Made by a program: the position numbers and the translations under genes
The notes under the pieces: generated by a model
Seen by the model: only the letters and a program-made list of their open reading frames with translations
What the model was told of the DNA's origin: nothing
Databases searched by the model: none
Shown here: in pieces, positions 1 to 5,727 of the stretch
Layout: each line of letters begins with the position of its first letter
Position numbering within the stretch: position 1 is the first letter of the stretch
DNA from: an uncultured Sulfuricurvum sp.
Lineage (GTDB): Bacteria; Campylobacterota; Campylobacteria; Campylobacterales; Sulfurimonadaceae
Assembly: GCF_937936435.1 (NCBI RefSeq)
Contig: NZ_CALDDG010000094.1
Location: 1-7,715 of the forward strand
Direction of reading: 5' to 3'
DNA: 7,715 nt

Positions 1-47
1 ATAGTCGCAACATCGTGGGAGTTGTTGTAGATAGTAACGTTGTACAT
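1..47 (-). CDS. Start of an unidentified gene, cut by the left edge
   Basis: An ATG at 47-45 on the minus strand opens a frame with no stop through the 15 codons available (MYNVTIYNNSHDVAT). It is preceded by a Shine-Dalgarno-like AAGGGA (plus 54-59) six bases from the ATG, which is good spacing. It lies about 110 bases downstream of the 90-residue gene on the same strand and could be co-transcribed with it. The product cannot be identified from 15 residues. Such a short open frame could arise by chance, so the call rests mainly on the ribosome binding site and the orientation. Confidence 0.4.
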   Translation of the reverse strand, partial: MYNVTIYNNSHDVAT

Positions 48-158
48 GGTATTTCCCTTCGCAAATTGAAGTGTTTCGTTAAATGCCGATATGTTTATTA
101 CGAAATTATAATTGACGAAACGCAGCCTCCTTTCATTTATGGTGCTTGGAGAAACATA

Positions 159-431
159 TTATTTGAACTGGCGCAAATACCTCGACGCCTGGCGACGGAG
201 TTTGTTGCGCTGATACTGGGATGCGTTCGCACTCTTTGGCGGGACGAAGCGGATCGGCGAGTCTGCATAGTCGCCGAACAGCGCTCGCCTGCGGTCGCTC
301 GGGTGCGATCCCTTCAACTGCTGACGCCAGTTGTCGGCGGAGAGCGCATTCAGGGCTTTCCCGTCAGGGCATTTCGTCACTTCGTGAGTGCGAGTGTATT
401 CCGCAATGAGGCTTTGGATATTCGTAGTCAT
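159..431 (-). CDS. Small basic protein of unknown function (90 aa)
   Basis: The start MTTNIQSLIAEY at 431 is chosen over an ATG 15 bases upstream because GGAGG lies in the right place before it (ATGGAGGATTTCATT then ATG). The upstream ATG is part of that ribosome-binding stretch. The protein has a short N-terminal helical part, a CPDG turn at residues 21-24, and a basic C-terminal third (about residues 65-90) ending in NKLRRQASRYLRQFK, which would suit nucleic-acid binding. It has no signal peptide or membrane segment. I do not recognise the family. It is divergent from the 222-residue gene across a region with a good extended -10 promoter for this gene and several inverted repeats. A small regulatory or accessory role in the element is plausible but is inference only. 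Confidence 0.62.
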   Translation of the reverse strand: MTTNIQSLIAEYTRTHEVTKCPDGKALNALSADNWRQQLKGSHPSDRRRALFGDYADSPIRFVPPKSANASQYQRNKLRRQASRYLRQFK

Positions 432-474
432 AATGAAATCCTCCATATCAAAACAAGCTGTTTGTGTGCTTGCA

Positions 475-489
475 TTGCTATTATAGCAA
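475..489. repeat. 15-base palindrome over the -10 element
   Basis: TTGCTA-TTA-TAGCAA has perfect six-base arms around a three-base centre. It coincides with the extended -10 of the minus-strand promoter. By symmetry it gives a weaker extended -10 (TGCTATTAT) on the plus strand. An operator or a bidirectional start is possible; the protein that would bind is unknown. Confidence 0.5.
476..488 (-). promoter_or_regulatory. Extended -10 promoter for the 90-aa gene
   Basis: On the minus strand the sequence reads TTGCTATAATAGCAA. This contains a perfect TATAAT (plus 480-485) preceded by TG and one base (plus 486-488), which is the extended -10 form. No convincing -35 is present, as often found with extended -10 promoters. 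Transcription would begin near 473, giving a leader of about 40 bases before the ATG at 431. The -10 sits inside a perfect palindrome (475-489), so a symmetric repressor binding there would block it. Confidence 0.5.
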
Positions 490-530
490 GTATGGAAGAT
501 TATATTAGGACCGAGTATGTTCTGACAAAC

Positions 531-550
531 GTCCTAAAGGACAAGTGTCC
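531..550. promoter_or_regulatory. Overlapping inverted repeats GTCCTaaAGGAC and GGACAagTGTCC
   Basis: Two perfect five-base inverted repeats, each with a two-base spacer, share their central GGAC. The result is GTCC, GGAC, GTCC at an eight-base step (531, 539, 547). A further AGGAC lies at 507-511. Evenly stepped short repeats in a divergent intergenic region are the usual form of operators for dimeric ribbon-helix-helix repressors, and this element encodes such a protein at 4621-4977. The link between the two is inference. Confidence 0.42.
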
Positions 551-690
551 GATCGAAGTTATGACACCGATTAACGCCGACTACGCCCGATAGATGCAGC
601 ATACGTATTTGTAGCGGCAAAAATTACATTGAGCGGAGGGGCGTGCCCTGCTTCAGTTGGTGTAAAGGGGTTGGGTCGTAGGTCCTGGCT

Positions 691-1359
691 ATGTACGTGA
701 AGCAAAACATTCGGCTGTGGTTCGAATTCTACAAGCTGGCGCTCACCGATCCCGATCCGAAGGTGCGGACGGATGTCGAGGCGAGCCGGGAGTTCTATCG
801 CCAGTGGGGCGATTGCTTGAACGTCTCGTTCAATCAATGGTGGAGAACGCACAGCCACCTGTTCGACGAGGTGGTAATCAGCGTGATCACCGAAATCGAT
901 GGAAGCCGAAATGCGGTCTTCCTCAAGGTGCCACTCGTGCTCCCGATTACCGACCTCGTAGAGCGGTTCAAAAAGGTCATCTCAAAGAAACAGGAAGCAT
1001 ACGAGAGGAGAAGCAAAAAGTCGTCTGGTGCCTCTCTTGGTACGTACAGCCTCACTCCCGACGTGGAATTTCGTTCCGGTCGCAACTATGATGCGCTAAT
1101 TATCTACCGAGACGTGTATCTAAAATTAAACAAGCCGCCAATTAATCTAAAATTCCTCGAAAGCGTGCAGAAATTATACGCTTCGAGAAAAGCAAAGAAA
1201 TTCAATAAAGTTCCATCAGCTCTCGCCGGACGAGGAGTCGGAGAAGAATCTGCATTGCGGACGTGCCGAAGATACATCGCTGATGCCAAGAGGCTGGTCC
1301 ATGCGGCAGCGAAGGGTGACTTCCCTGGTAAGAAGCTGCCGAGGAAAGCCGTCAAGTAG
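691..1359 (+). CDS. Conserved-looking hypothetical protein (222 aa)
   Basis: This is a cytosolic, basic protein without signal peptide or membrane segments. The N-terminus (residues 5-60) is helical and aromatic-rich, with NIRLWFEFYKLAL, then a WGDCLNV stretch at 39-45 and WWRTHSHLF at 50-58. A strand-rich middle is followed by a lysine/arginine-rich helix (93-110) and a C-terminal TCRRYIADAKRLVHAAA helix ending in GDFPGKKLPRK. From memory, similar proteins with the W-G-D and W-W-x-x-H-x-H-L-F signature occur in proteobacterial tRNA-associated islands without known function; I could not verify this. The start at 691 is the first ATG after an in-frame stop at 679-681, with only a weak ribosome binding site. 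A role in DNA maintenance of the element is possible but not shown. Confidence 0.72.
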   Translation: MYVKQNIRLWFEFYKLALTDPDPKVRTDVEASREFYRQWGDCLNVSFNQWWRTHSHLFDEVVISVITEIDGSRNAVFLKVPLVLPITDLVERFKKVISKKQEAYERRSKKSSGASLGTYSLTPDVEFRSGRNYDALIIYRDVYLKLNKPPINLKFLESVQKLYASRKAKKFNKVPSALAGRGVGEESALRTCRRYIADAKRLVHAAAKGDFPGKKLPRKAVK

Positions 1360-1361
1360 GA

Positions 1362-1380
1362 GTTACGCTGTCGTAACAGC
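1362..1380. repeat. Two mutually exclusive short hairpins after the 222-aa gene
   Basis: Immediately after the stop codon, GTTACG-ctgt-CGTAAC (1362-1377) and GCTGT-cgta-ACAGC (1367-1380) are both perfect stem-loops sharing bases, so only one can form at a time. No T-run follows, so this is not a standard intrinsic terminator. It could protect the transcript end or be a protein site, or be chance. Confidence 0.35.
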
Positions 1381-1517
1381 CCTGACTGGCAACGCACGTG
1401 AATAGCCATTAGCATTCCCCCGTGCTCAAAAATATCAAATGCTCTGCCAGTTCTTTGTCGATCGAGTTGAACGTACTGCCGACGTATCCATCAAATGTTG
1501 CGTGGGAGGTGTAACAC

Positions 1518-1895
1518 ATGAAATGGCTGCTTCCCTTCGTATTTGCCGCCTGTTTGGTGTCAAGCGCCCCTGCATCCGCATTGGCAAGCAACTGTGACGC
1601 CGAGCCCATATGGGGGGCATATATCGGTCAAAAAGTCTCTGGATATTGGAGAGTAAAGAAAGGTTCCTATTGTCAAATAAATCAAACTTTATCAAATCGT
1701 GCGAATTCTATTACAACGAGACCGATGGAAATTATTGCTTCACCGAAAGAATGCAAGGTCATCACAAACAAAACAGGCGTCGCTATTACATGCAATAAAA
1801 CTGGAAGTTATATACTTATATTTCGATGGCACAAAAAGGAGAATACAGTGGAGGGATATACTGAAGAAACAAGAAATATAGTAGTATATGAGTGA
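1518..1895 (+). CDS. Exported four-cysteine protein, copy 1 (125 aa)
   Basis: First of four paralogues. A strong GGGAGGTG lies before the ATG. The N-terminal signal peptide (residues 1 to about 24) has a hydrophobic core, LLPFVFAACLVSSA, and a likely signal peptidase I site after SALA. There is no lipobox. The mature part of about 100 residues has cysteines at 26, 52, 79 and 92, a G-Y-W-R-V-K-K-G-S-Y-C motif (42-52), SPKECKVITNKTGVAITCN (75-93), and ends in a strand-like IVVYE. The pattern suggests a small beta-sandwich with two disulfides, perhaps immunoglobulin-like, destined for the periplasm or cell exterior. The gene is AT-rich compared with the integrase. It leads the plus-strand exported-protein cluster and lies 25 bases before copy 2. 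Function is unknown; adhesion, structural subunit or effector are all open. Confidence 0.85.
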   Translation: MKWLLPFVFAACLVSSAPASALASNCDAEPIWGAYIGQKVSGYWRVKKGSYCQINQTLSNRANSITTRPMEIIASPKECKVITNKTGVAITCNKTGSYILIFRWHKKENTVEGYTEETRNIVVYE

Positions 1896-1920
1896 CGTGT
1901 TCGGAGCAAGCAAGTAAAAA

Positions 1921-2325
1921 ATGAAAAAGTATCTAACTGCAATGAGCGTCACCCTATTTATGACGATTTTGTCAAATGCAATGGCGCCGTCAATAGCTGT
2001 TGCTGGTTCAATTACAGATTGCGAGCCAGAGCCACTTTATGCATTGTATACGTTGAAATCAGGTGAGGTAAGTACTGGCTGGTGGAGAATAAAAAGAGGC
2101 TCCTTTTGCGAACTGCGGCAGGGTTCTGTCGGATATCCGTATAAACCGATCGAGGTTATTAGTGCGCCAAAAGAATGTAAAGTGATTACAAATAAAAGTG
2201 CCGTCGCAATTACATGCAATCGCACTGGAAATTTTTTATTGCAATACAGACTGCATGGGACTTCGAAAGATGGAATGCAGAAAACATATATCGACATACG
2301 AAGGGAAATTATTGTTTTCGAATAA
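1921..2325 (+). CDS. Exported four-cysteine protein, copy 2 (134 aa)
   Basis: Closest paralogue of copy 1. The signal peptide covers residues 1 to about 28 (core VTLFMTILSNAMAPSIAVA) with a cleavage site after AVA. Cysteines are at 34, 63, 86 and 99, keeping the 12-residue gap between the last two. The motif G-W-W-R-I-K-R-G-S-F-C (53-63) and the stretch SAPKECKVITNKSAVAITCN (81-100) nearly repeat copy 1; over 64 bases encoding the latter, 51 match, indicating a fairly recent duplication. The C-terminus is again strand-like (EIIVFE). It has a more charged insertion between strands near residues 113-128 than copy 1. The ribosome binding site is weak (GGAG about 14 bases upstream), so translation may rely on readthrough from copy 1. 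Function is unknown. Confidence 0.84.
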   Translation: MKKYLTAMSVTLFMTILSNAMAPSIAVAGSITDCEPEPLYALYTLKSGEVSTGWWRIKRGSFCELRQGSVGYPYKPIEVISAPKECKVITNKSAVAITCNRTGNFLLQYRLHGTSKDGMQKTYIDIRREIIVFE

Positions 2326-2363
2326 TAGACAAGCGGGCATTTACAAGGCTGGAGGTGAAGAAA

Positions 2364-2726
2364 ATGAAGTATCCGCTCCTTTGTATGGTGCTATCGTTCG
2401 CTATTGTGGCTACACCGGCTTTCGCTGACGACGGATGCCGAGGATGGCGCAATACGAGTACGGGAACGACCTATTCCGGCATTTGGGAAATCAAGAAGAA
2501 TGCATACTGCGAATTGCAGTGGCGCATTGGCAGTGATTCTATGTCAACTCAGCCGATTGAAGTCGTGGGTATGCCTAAGTCGTGTAAATATATTTCCAAT
2601 AAAAATAGTATAGCGGCAACGTGCAGCCAATCCGGTAAGTTTCATTACAGCATAACTATGCATGGAATTAAGAATGGGCAGAAATACAAAAAGACATATC
2701 ACGATACACTTATAGTGTTTGAGTGA
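2364..2726 (+). CDS. Exported four-cysteine protein, copy 3 (120 aa)
   Basis: The frame is open further upstream, but the real start is the ATG at 2364. It has GGAGGTGAAG just before it, and only from there does a signal peptide begin (MKYPLLCMVLSFAIVATPAFA, cleavage about residue 21). Upstream residues would overlap copy 2 out of frame. Cysteines at 25, 49, 74 and 87 match the family, with Cys-x12-Cys at the end. Family landmarks are G-I-W-E-I-K-K-N-A-Y-C (39-49), QPIEVVGMPKSCK (63-75) and a terminal TLIVFE. It is more diverged from copies 1 and 2 than they are from each other. The gap to the next gene is 38 bases, consistent with one operon. Function is unknown. Confidence 0.84.
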   Translation: MKYPLLCMVLSFAIVATPAFADDGCRGWRNTSTGTTYSGIWEIKKNAYCELQWRIGSDSMSTQPIEVVGMPKSCKYISNKNSIAATCSQSGKFHYSITMHGIKNGQKYKKTYHDTLIVFE

Positions 2727-2764
2727 ACAGATGGATCTCAAATGCTGTCGGAGTGGAGGAAAGT

Positions 2765-4000
2765 ATGAAATATCTGCCTCTCGCTGCCACTCTATTGTGC
2801 TTCGTGCCCGCAACCGCGTCAGCTCAAACCCTTGCTGATCAGCTGCGCCAGCAGGTCCAATCTGGATCGTCCGGCGAGGTCAGGCGATCTCCCGAGCGCC
2901 AGACGAAACCTAAGAATGAAAGGCGGCAGCGTCCTGCCCATAAGGACTCCAATCCTGATCAGAAGTCTGCAAGCCGCTCCGTGACCGGTGCTGCGAATGC
3001 CGCTGCTGCAGCGGCGTCTGCTGCTGCGGTGGCTGCGTCAGCCGCTGCAAAGCAGGGAGCAATGACACAAGAAGCCGTCAGGCAGGCTGATGAGGCGGCT
3101 CGAGCCAACGCTGTGAGGGCTGCTGCGGCGGCAAAAGAGAATGCAGCGTCAACCCGCACGCTCGCCACGACGATCGAAGCATCGGCGATGGCTCAAGCCG
3201 CTCTCCTCGAAAACACCAACAGACAAATCGGCGATCTCTCTGCCCAGATCGCCATGCTCACGAAGGTGCTGGATGCCCAGAAGGCGAGATCGCCAGCTTC
3301 GACACCGACCGATACCGCTACACGGGACCAGACGATAGCGGCACTGGAAAAGAAAATCGCCGATTTGAAGAACGAGGTGTCGGCGAAAGAAGCCTCTATC
3401 ACTGGTTATATGACGAGTATTCGCCCAGAAGATCGAGACCGCTATATAACCGCTCGAAAGGCGTCTCTCTCCTACCCGAAGGTCCCCTATTATATTCCAG
3501 GTACCCCAGAGATCGGCGAGTTCTGGGTCGAGCCGATCGTCACCAATGGTGGTGAACTCTACTTCAATTTTCGATTCATAGATCCGACCTCTGAGAATAA
3601 GACTACCAGAAGTGTGATCTCCATGACGCCGGAGCAGATTGGACTTGTTCAAAATGCCCTGGTGAAACTTGGTCGGATGTCGGAAATCGCTCACGAACAC
3701 CGGATTCGAGAGAACTACAGCAAGAGAGTCGTCTGCTTCCCCATCGAACAATGTCCGCCGGAACGTTCGAAGGGCGTTCTCGGGAAATCGTCTACCGAGG
3801 TCCAATTCCAGACCTATGAGGATGGATCGACTGCTGGTCGCATTGTTCAGAACAAAGGTCAGTTCCAAGAAGGCTTCAATATGTCTATTGATAGTTCCTT
3901 GATGCTTCAAGCGTATTTGGAGTACGTAGCAAAAGAGGCTCTTATCGAGTATGGAACCGGGATTCGTACACAAGAAGACCTGGATAGACTGTTTCAATAG
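2765..4000 (+). CDS. Exported Ala-rich coiled-coil protein (411 aa)
   Basis: I start at 2765, not at the in-frame GTG at 2723 that overlaps the previous stop. A GGAGGAAAG ribosome binding site precedes 2765, and a clear signal peptide starts there (residues 1-20, cleavage after ATASA). The mature protein has several parts. Residues 39-60 are basic and probably disordered. Residues 75-125 are very alanine-rich and helical. A coiled coil spans about 145-217, with heptad-like IGDLSAQIAMLTKVLDAQ and IAALEKKIADLKNEV. A globular C-terminal region (235-411) begins with a Pro/Tyr-rich segment and contains a close cysteine pair, C324 and C330. There is no membrane anchor. The stalk-plus-head layout fits a fibre-like or oligomeric envelope-spanning protein. 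It lies within the four-cysteine paralogue cluster, suggesting a shared assembly. I recognise no family. Confidence 0.82.
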   Translation: MKYLPLAATLLCFVPATASAQTLADQLRQQVQSGSSGEVRRSPERQTKPKNERRQRPAHKDSNPDQKSASRSVTGAANAAAAAASAAAVAASAAAKQGAMTQEAVRQADEAARANAVRAAAAAKENAASTRTLATTIEASAMAQAALLENTNRQIGDLSAQIAMLTKVLDAQKARSPASTPTDTATRDQTIAALEKKIADLKNEVSAKEASITGYMTSIRPEDRDRYITARKASLSYPKVPYYIPGTPEIGEFWVEPIVTNGGELYFNFRFIDPTSENKTTRSVISMTPEQIGLVQNALVKLGRMSEIAHEHRIRENYSKRVVCFPIEQCPPERSKGVLGKSSTEVQFQTYEDGSTAGRIVQNKGQFQEGFNMSIDSSLMLQAYLEYVAKEALIEYGTGIRTQEDLDRLFQ

Positions 4001-4051
4001 ACAATCCAACGTCGTGAGTAGAAGGAAGATTTTATTGAGAGGATATTACCA

Positions 4052-4432
4052 ATGACGACTCAGAAAACCAAAATATCCGTTGCTCTTTGCGTGATCGCTT
4101 CATCTATTTTCTTCGGAGCGGTTCGTTCCGAAGCGGAGGAGTGCGGTCCGATCGATCCGGGTTGGGGCAACGCTCAATCAACGGGAACGTGGTCGTTGAA
4201 GGTTGGGGCATTTTGCGAGAACACGTGGCGCTTCAATGCCGATACGATAGCCACGAAGCCCATGGAAGTTATCGGGCTACCGTCGAGTTGTAGGTCGAAA
4301 GCCAACAAGGCAGGTGTCGCACTGACGTGCTCCAAGCCTGGAGAATATCGATTTTCCGTAAAGCTTCATGCGGTAAATAGAAATAAGCCTTTTACGAGAA
4401 CTTGGGATATCAAAATGAAGGTATATAACTAG
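4052..4432 (+). CDS. Exported four-cysteine protein, copy 4 (126 aa)
   Basis: This is the most diverged paralogue, placed after the coiled-coil gene. The signal peptide spans residues 1-28 (core ISVALCVIASSIFFGAV, cleavage after SEA). Cysteines at 31, 55, 80 and 93 keep the family spacing, including Cys-x12-Cys. The landmarks are G-T-W-S-L-K-V-G-A-F-C (45-55), KPMEVIGLPSSCRSKANKAGVALTC (69-93, quoted only as key residues K69, P74-V, C80, C93) and a terminal KMKVYN. The ribosome binding site GAGAGG lies about 10 bases upstream. Base composition is closer to the coiled-coil gene than to copies 1-3. It ends nine bases from the facing 60-residue gene, with no obvious terminator between. Function is unknown. 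Confidence 0.83.
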   Translation: MTTQKTKISVALCVIASSIFFGAVRSEAEECGPIDPGWGNAQSTGTWSLKVGAFCENTWRFNADTIATKPMEVIGLPSSCRSKANKAGVALTCSKPGEYRFSVKLHAVNRNKPFTRTWDIKMKVYN

Positions 4433-4441
4433 CGAATCGAA

Positions 4442-4624
4442 TCATTGTCCGGTATATAACAGCAATGCGGTGAGTGGAGCGCCTTTCTTTATTGCTGCAC
4501 GCCTCACCTCGTCTAGAATGCGAGGATCGATGTTCTCGTATAAAATAGCAGCAGAAGTTTGCGTGCGATTTAAATAACTAATTATATCAGATTTTGATTT
4601 AAATTCTTTTGCTATAATGATCAT
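4442..4624 (-). CDS. Small protein coupled to the RHH regulator (60 aa)
   Basis: Its ATG (4624-4622) overlaps the stop of the ribbon-helix-helix gene in the form ATGA, a standard translational coupling. AAGGAG lies about 10 bases upstream inside that gene. The protein starts MIIIAKEFKSKSDIISYLNR, then NIDPRILDEVRRAAIKKGAP, and ends LLLYTGQ. It looks like a compact soluble alpha/beta or helical protein. I do not recognise the family. A two-gene operon of a DNA-binding protein followed by a tiny partner resembles a toxin-antitoxin or co-regulator arrangement. No toxin catalytic motif is visible, so this is only a possibility. Confidence 0.66.
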   Translation of the reverse strand: MIIIAKEFKSKSDIISYLNRTQTSAAILYENIDPRILDEVRRAAIKKGAPLTALLLYTGQ

Positions 4625-4977
4625 ACGTCAAATACTCCTTCGTATTGGTTGTCGATAAGCTGAGGGATGTGGTTCTCGATTTTGTCATCCCTTCGTTTTC
4701 TCTTTCGTTTCAATTGTTTTACACGGGTCGTTGTTTCGGGTCGATCGCCTGTATCGGCTGATGCTTCTGAGGTGATCTCCCGGAGGTTGTTTCGGAGCCT
4801 CCTGTCGTCGATGATCCGTTGTCCCTCGGAAGCGATGAAGCCTGTCATCAGAGACACGAGCACAGACGTCCGTGATCGACCCTCCAAGTCACAGATCGCA
4901 TCGAACGCCTCATGGGTCTCGATAGGGACCAGAAAATTTATAAGTGTTCTTTCTATAGGATTGCCATGTAATTGCAT
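4621..4977 (-). CDS. Ribbon-helix-helix DNA-binding protein (118 aa)
   Basis: The N-terminal half has the ribbon-helix-helix layout: a beta strand TLINFLVP (residues 11-18), helix A ETHEAFDAICDLEG (20-33), a short turn RSRTS (34-38) and helix B VLVSLMTGFIASEG (39-52). Such proteins dimerise and insert the paired strands in the major groove, typically repressing their own promoter or acting as plasmid and element regulators. The C-terminal half is charged, with a strongly basic run KQLKRKRKRRDDK (87-99), unusual for minimal family members and suited to extra DNA contact. AGAGG lies seven bases before the ATG. It is coupled to the 60-residue gene downstream. A 13-base palindrome (5037-5049) sits upstream and the stepped inverted repeats at 531-550 are another candidate target. 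The exact subfamily is not determined. Confidence 0.72.
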   Translation of the reverse strand: MQLHGNPIERTLINFLVPIETHEAFDAICDLEGRSRTSVLVSLMTGFIASEGQRIIDDRRLRNNLREITSEASADTGDRPETTTRVKQLKRKRKRRDDKIENHIPQLIDNQYEGVFDV

Positions 4978-5036
4978 TAGTAGCCTCTTTTGTAGTTAAA
5001 TGGGTTGGTTGTGTGGGATATAGATGTCGTAAAAAG

Positions 5037-5049
5037 TCAATATAATTGA
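5037..5049. promoter_or_regulatory. Palindrome TCAAT-ata-ATTGA upstream of the RHH gene
   Basis: A perfect five-base inverted repeat with a three-base centre lies about 60 bases upstream of the ribbon-helix-helix start. On the minus strand it overlaps a TTGACT that could be a -35, but no good -10 follows at normal spacing. Autoregulation by the ribbon-helix-helix protein is the simplest reading and is inferred only. Confidence 0.35.
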
Positions 5050-5122
5050 ATAAAGAGCAACGATGATACGTTACCCAATTTGATTTTGTTGGTGACTGGT
5101 GGAGTCGTGGCGGACGCTTTCG

Positions 5123-5608
5123 TCAACGGTTCGACTTGTGAAAATTCATCCAGTCTATAGAGAGACCATAATCCGCCTTCTGGCGACGCTTGGTCATGTA
5201 GGAGACCCAACCGGCATCGGCATGGGATTCGATATGGATGTGCTCATATCCCCAATCGGTTCGAGACCACGCTTCACGGATCATCGTCGAGAACGCCTCG
5301 ACCGTCAGATGCTCCGGACAGTCGATCGCCGCATGGACGTGGTAGCGATGTGTCTCGTCGTGTTCGATCACCGGTATGATGGCGACCGCCTTTCCGAACC
5401 GTTTCGCAGCGTTGCCGTATACGAGGCGCTTGAGGATGTTGAGGAAGTGGCGAATGTTCCTCGAGCATCGTTCCGGTGTCAGATCGATCGATGAGCCATT
5501 CGACCAGATCACTTGCCGCAAAGACAGGGTGACAGCGAGCGGGCAGTTCCAAGACGAAATGTCGCAAAAGGAACGAATGGCGTGTTGAAGAGTGGTATCG
5601 TTGAGCAT
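5123..5608 (-). CDS. Minimal single-domain HUH endonuclease (Rep-like, 161 aa)
   Basis: All three motifs of HUH single-strand nickases are visible in order. Motif 1 is hydrophobic-Thr-hydrophobic in LAVTLSL (24-30). The metal-binding HUH is HVH at 90-92 within RYHVHAAID. The nucleophile motif is Y137-x-x-K140 in SYMTKRR. These enzymes cut one strand at a hairpin-associated site and stay bound through the tyrosine, to start rolling-circle replication, transfer or transposition. At 161 residues there is room only for the nuclease domain: no helicase or primase part. The pattern fits Rep proteins more than relaxases, where the HUH usually follows the tyrosine. An in-frame TAG seven codons upstream limits the start to 5608. 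The best purine-rich site (GAAGGA) is unusually far, about 17 bases. It is divergent from the serine recombinase across a palindromic AT-rich gap that may hold the nick site. Confidence 0.74.
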   Translation of the reverse strand: MLNDTTLQHAIRSFCDISSWNCPLAVTLSLRQVIWSNGSSIDLTPERCSRNIRHFLNILKRLVYGNAAKRFGKAVAIIPVIEHDETHRYHVHAAIDCPEHLTVEAFSTMIREAWSRTDWGYEHIHIESHADAGWVSYMTKRRQKADYGLSIDWMNFHKSNR

Positions 5609-5679
5609 GTAGGCGTAATAAAGTTCCTTCTATATATATTTCTTATTTATCCTAAGCATAGCCATATATTGGCGGTTGC

Positions 5680-5693
5680 ATAAAATATTTTAT
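5680..5693. repeat. Perfect 14-base AT palindrome
   Basis: ATAAAATATTTTAT is a perfect palindrome with no spacer. It lies in the 137-base AT-rich gap between the divergent HUH nuclease and serine recombinase genes, about 70 bases from the former. It may serve as a melting or binding element of an origin, a recombination site half, or part of a promoter; chance is less likely but possible given local AT content. Confidence 0.4.
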
Positions 5694-5707
5694 TCACCGA
5701 TCATCGC

Positions 5708-5727
5708 AGACAAACCAACGTTTGTCT
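5708..5727. repeat. 8-base inverted repeat AGACAAAC-caac-GTTTGTCT
   Basis: Perfect eight-base arms enclose a four-base loop, ending 18 bases before the serine recombinase ATG. As a hairpin in single-stranded DNA it matches the kind of structure HUH nucleases recognise. As a duplex it could be a resolution or crossover site, or an operator, which resolvase-type genes commonly carry just upstream. The sequence does not decide between these. Confidence 0.5.

Noticed and set aside
15..593. Open frame of 192 codons on the plus strand
   Set aside because: It runs opposite the well-supported 90-residue gene, has no ribosome binding site, and its translation has no family-like features. Only its last 33 codons are mentioned, as a speculative leaderless ORF.
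2723..2764. Upstream GTG start for the coiled-coil protein, overlapping the previous stop
   Set aside because: A 14-residue extension would bury the signal peptide, and the ATG at 2765 has its own good ribosome binding site.
3149..4009. 286-codon open frame on the minus strand
   Set aside because: It is antisense to the exported coiled-coil gene, which has a ribosome binding site, signal peptide and coherent domain structure. The antisense product is Arg-rich with no such features.
1518..4432. Reading the four-cysteine proteins as lipoproteins or usher-type pilins
   Set aside because: The first cysteine is not in a lipobox. No usher, chaperone or sortase gene is present in the window, so neither class can be supported.
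4420..4460. Direct repeat GGTATATAAC at 4420-4429 and 4451-4460
   Set aside because: Each copy encodes the end of a different convergent gene and is only 10 bases of AT-rich sequence. No further structure supports a functional site.
5099..5494. 131-codon open frame on the plus strand
   Set aside because: It lies opposite the HUH nuclease, whose motifs are all intact. There is no independent support for this frame.
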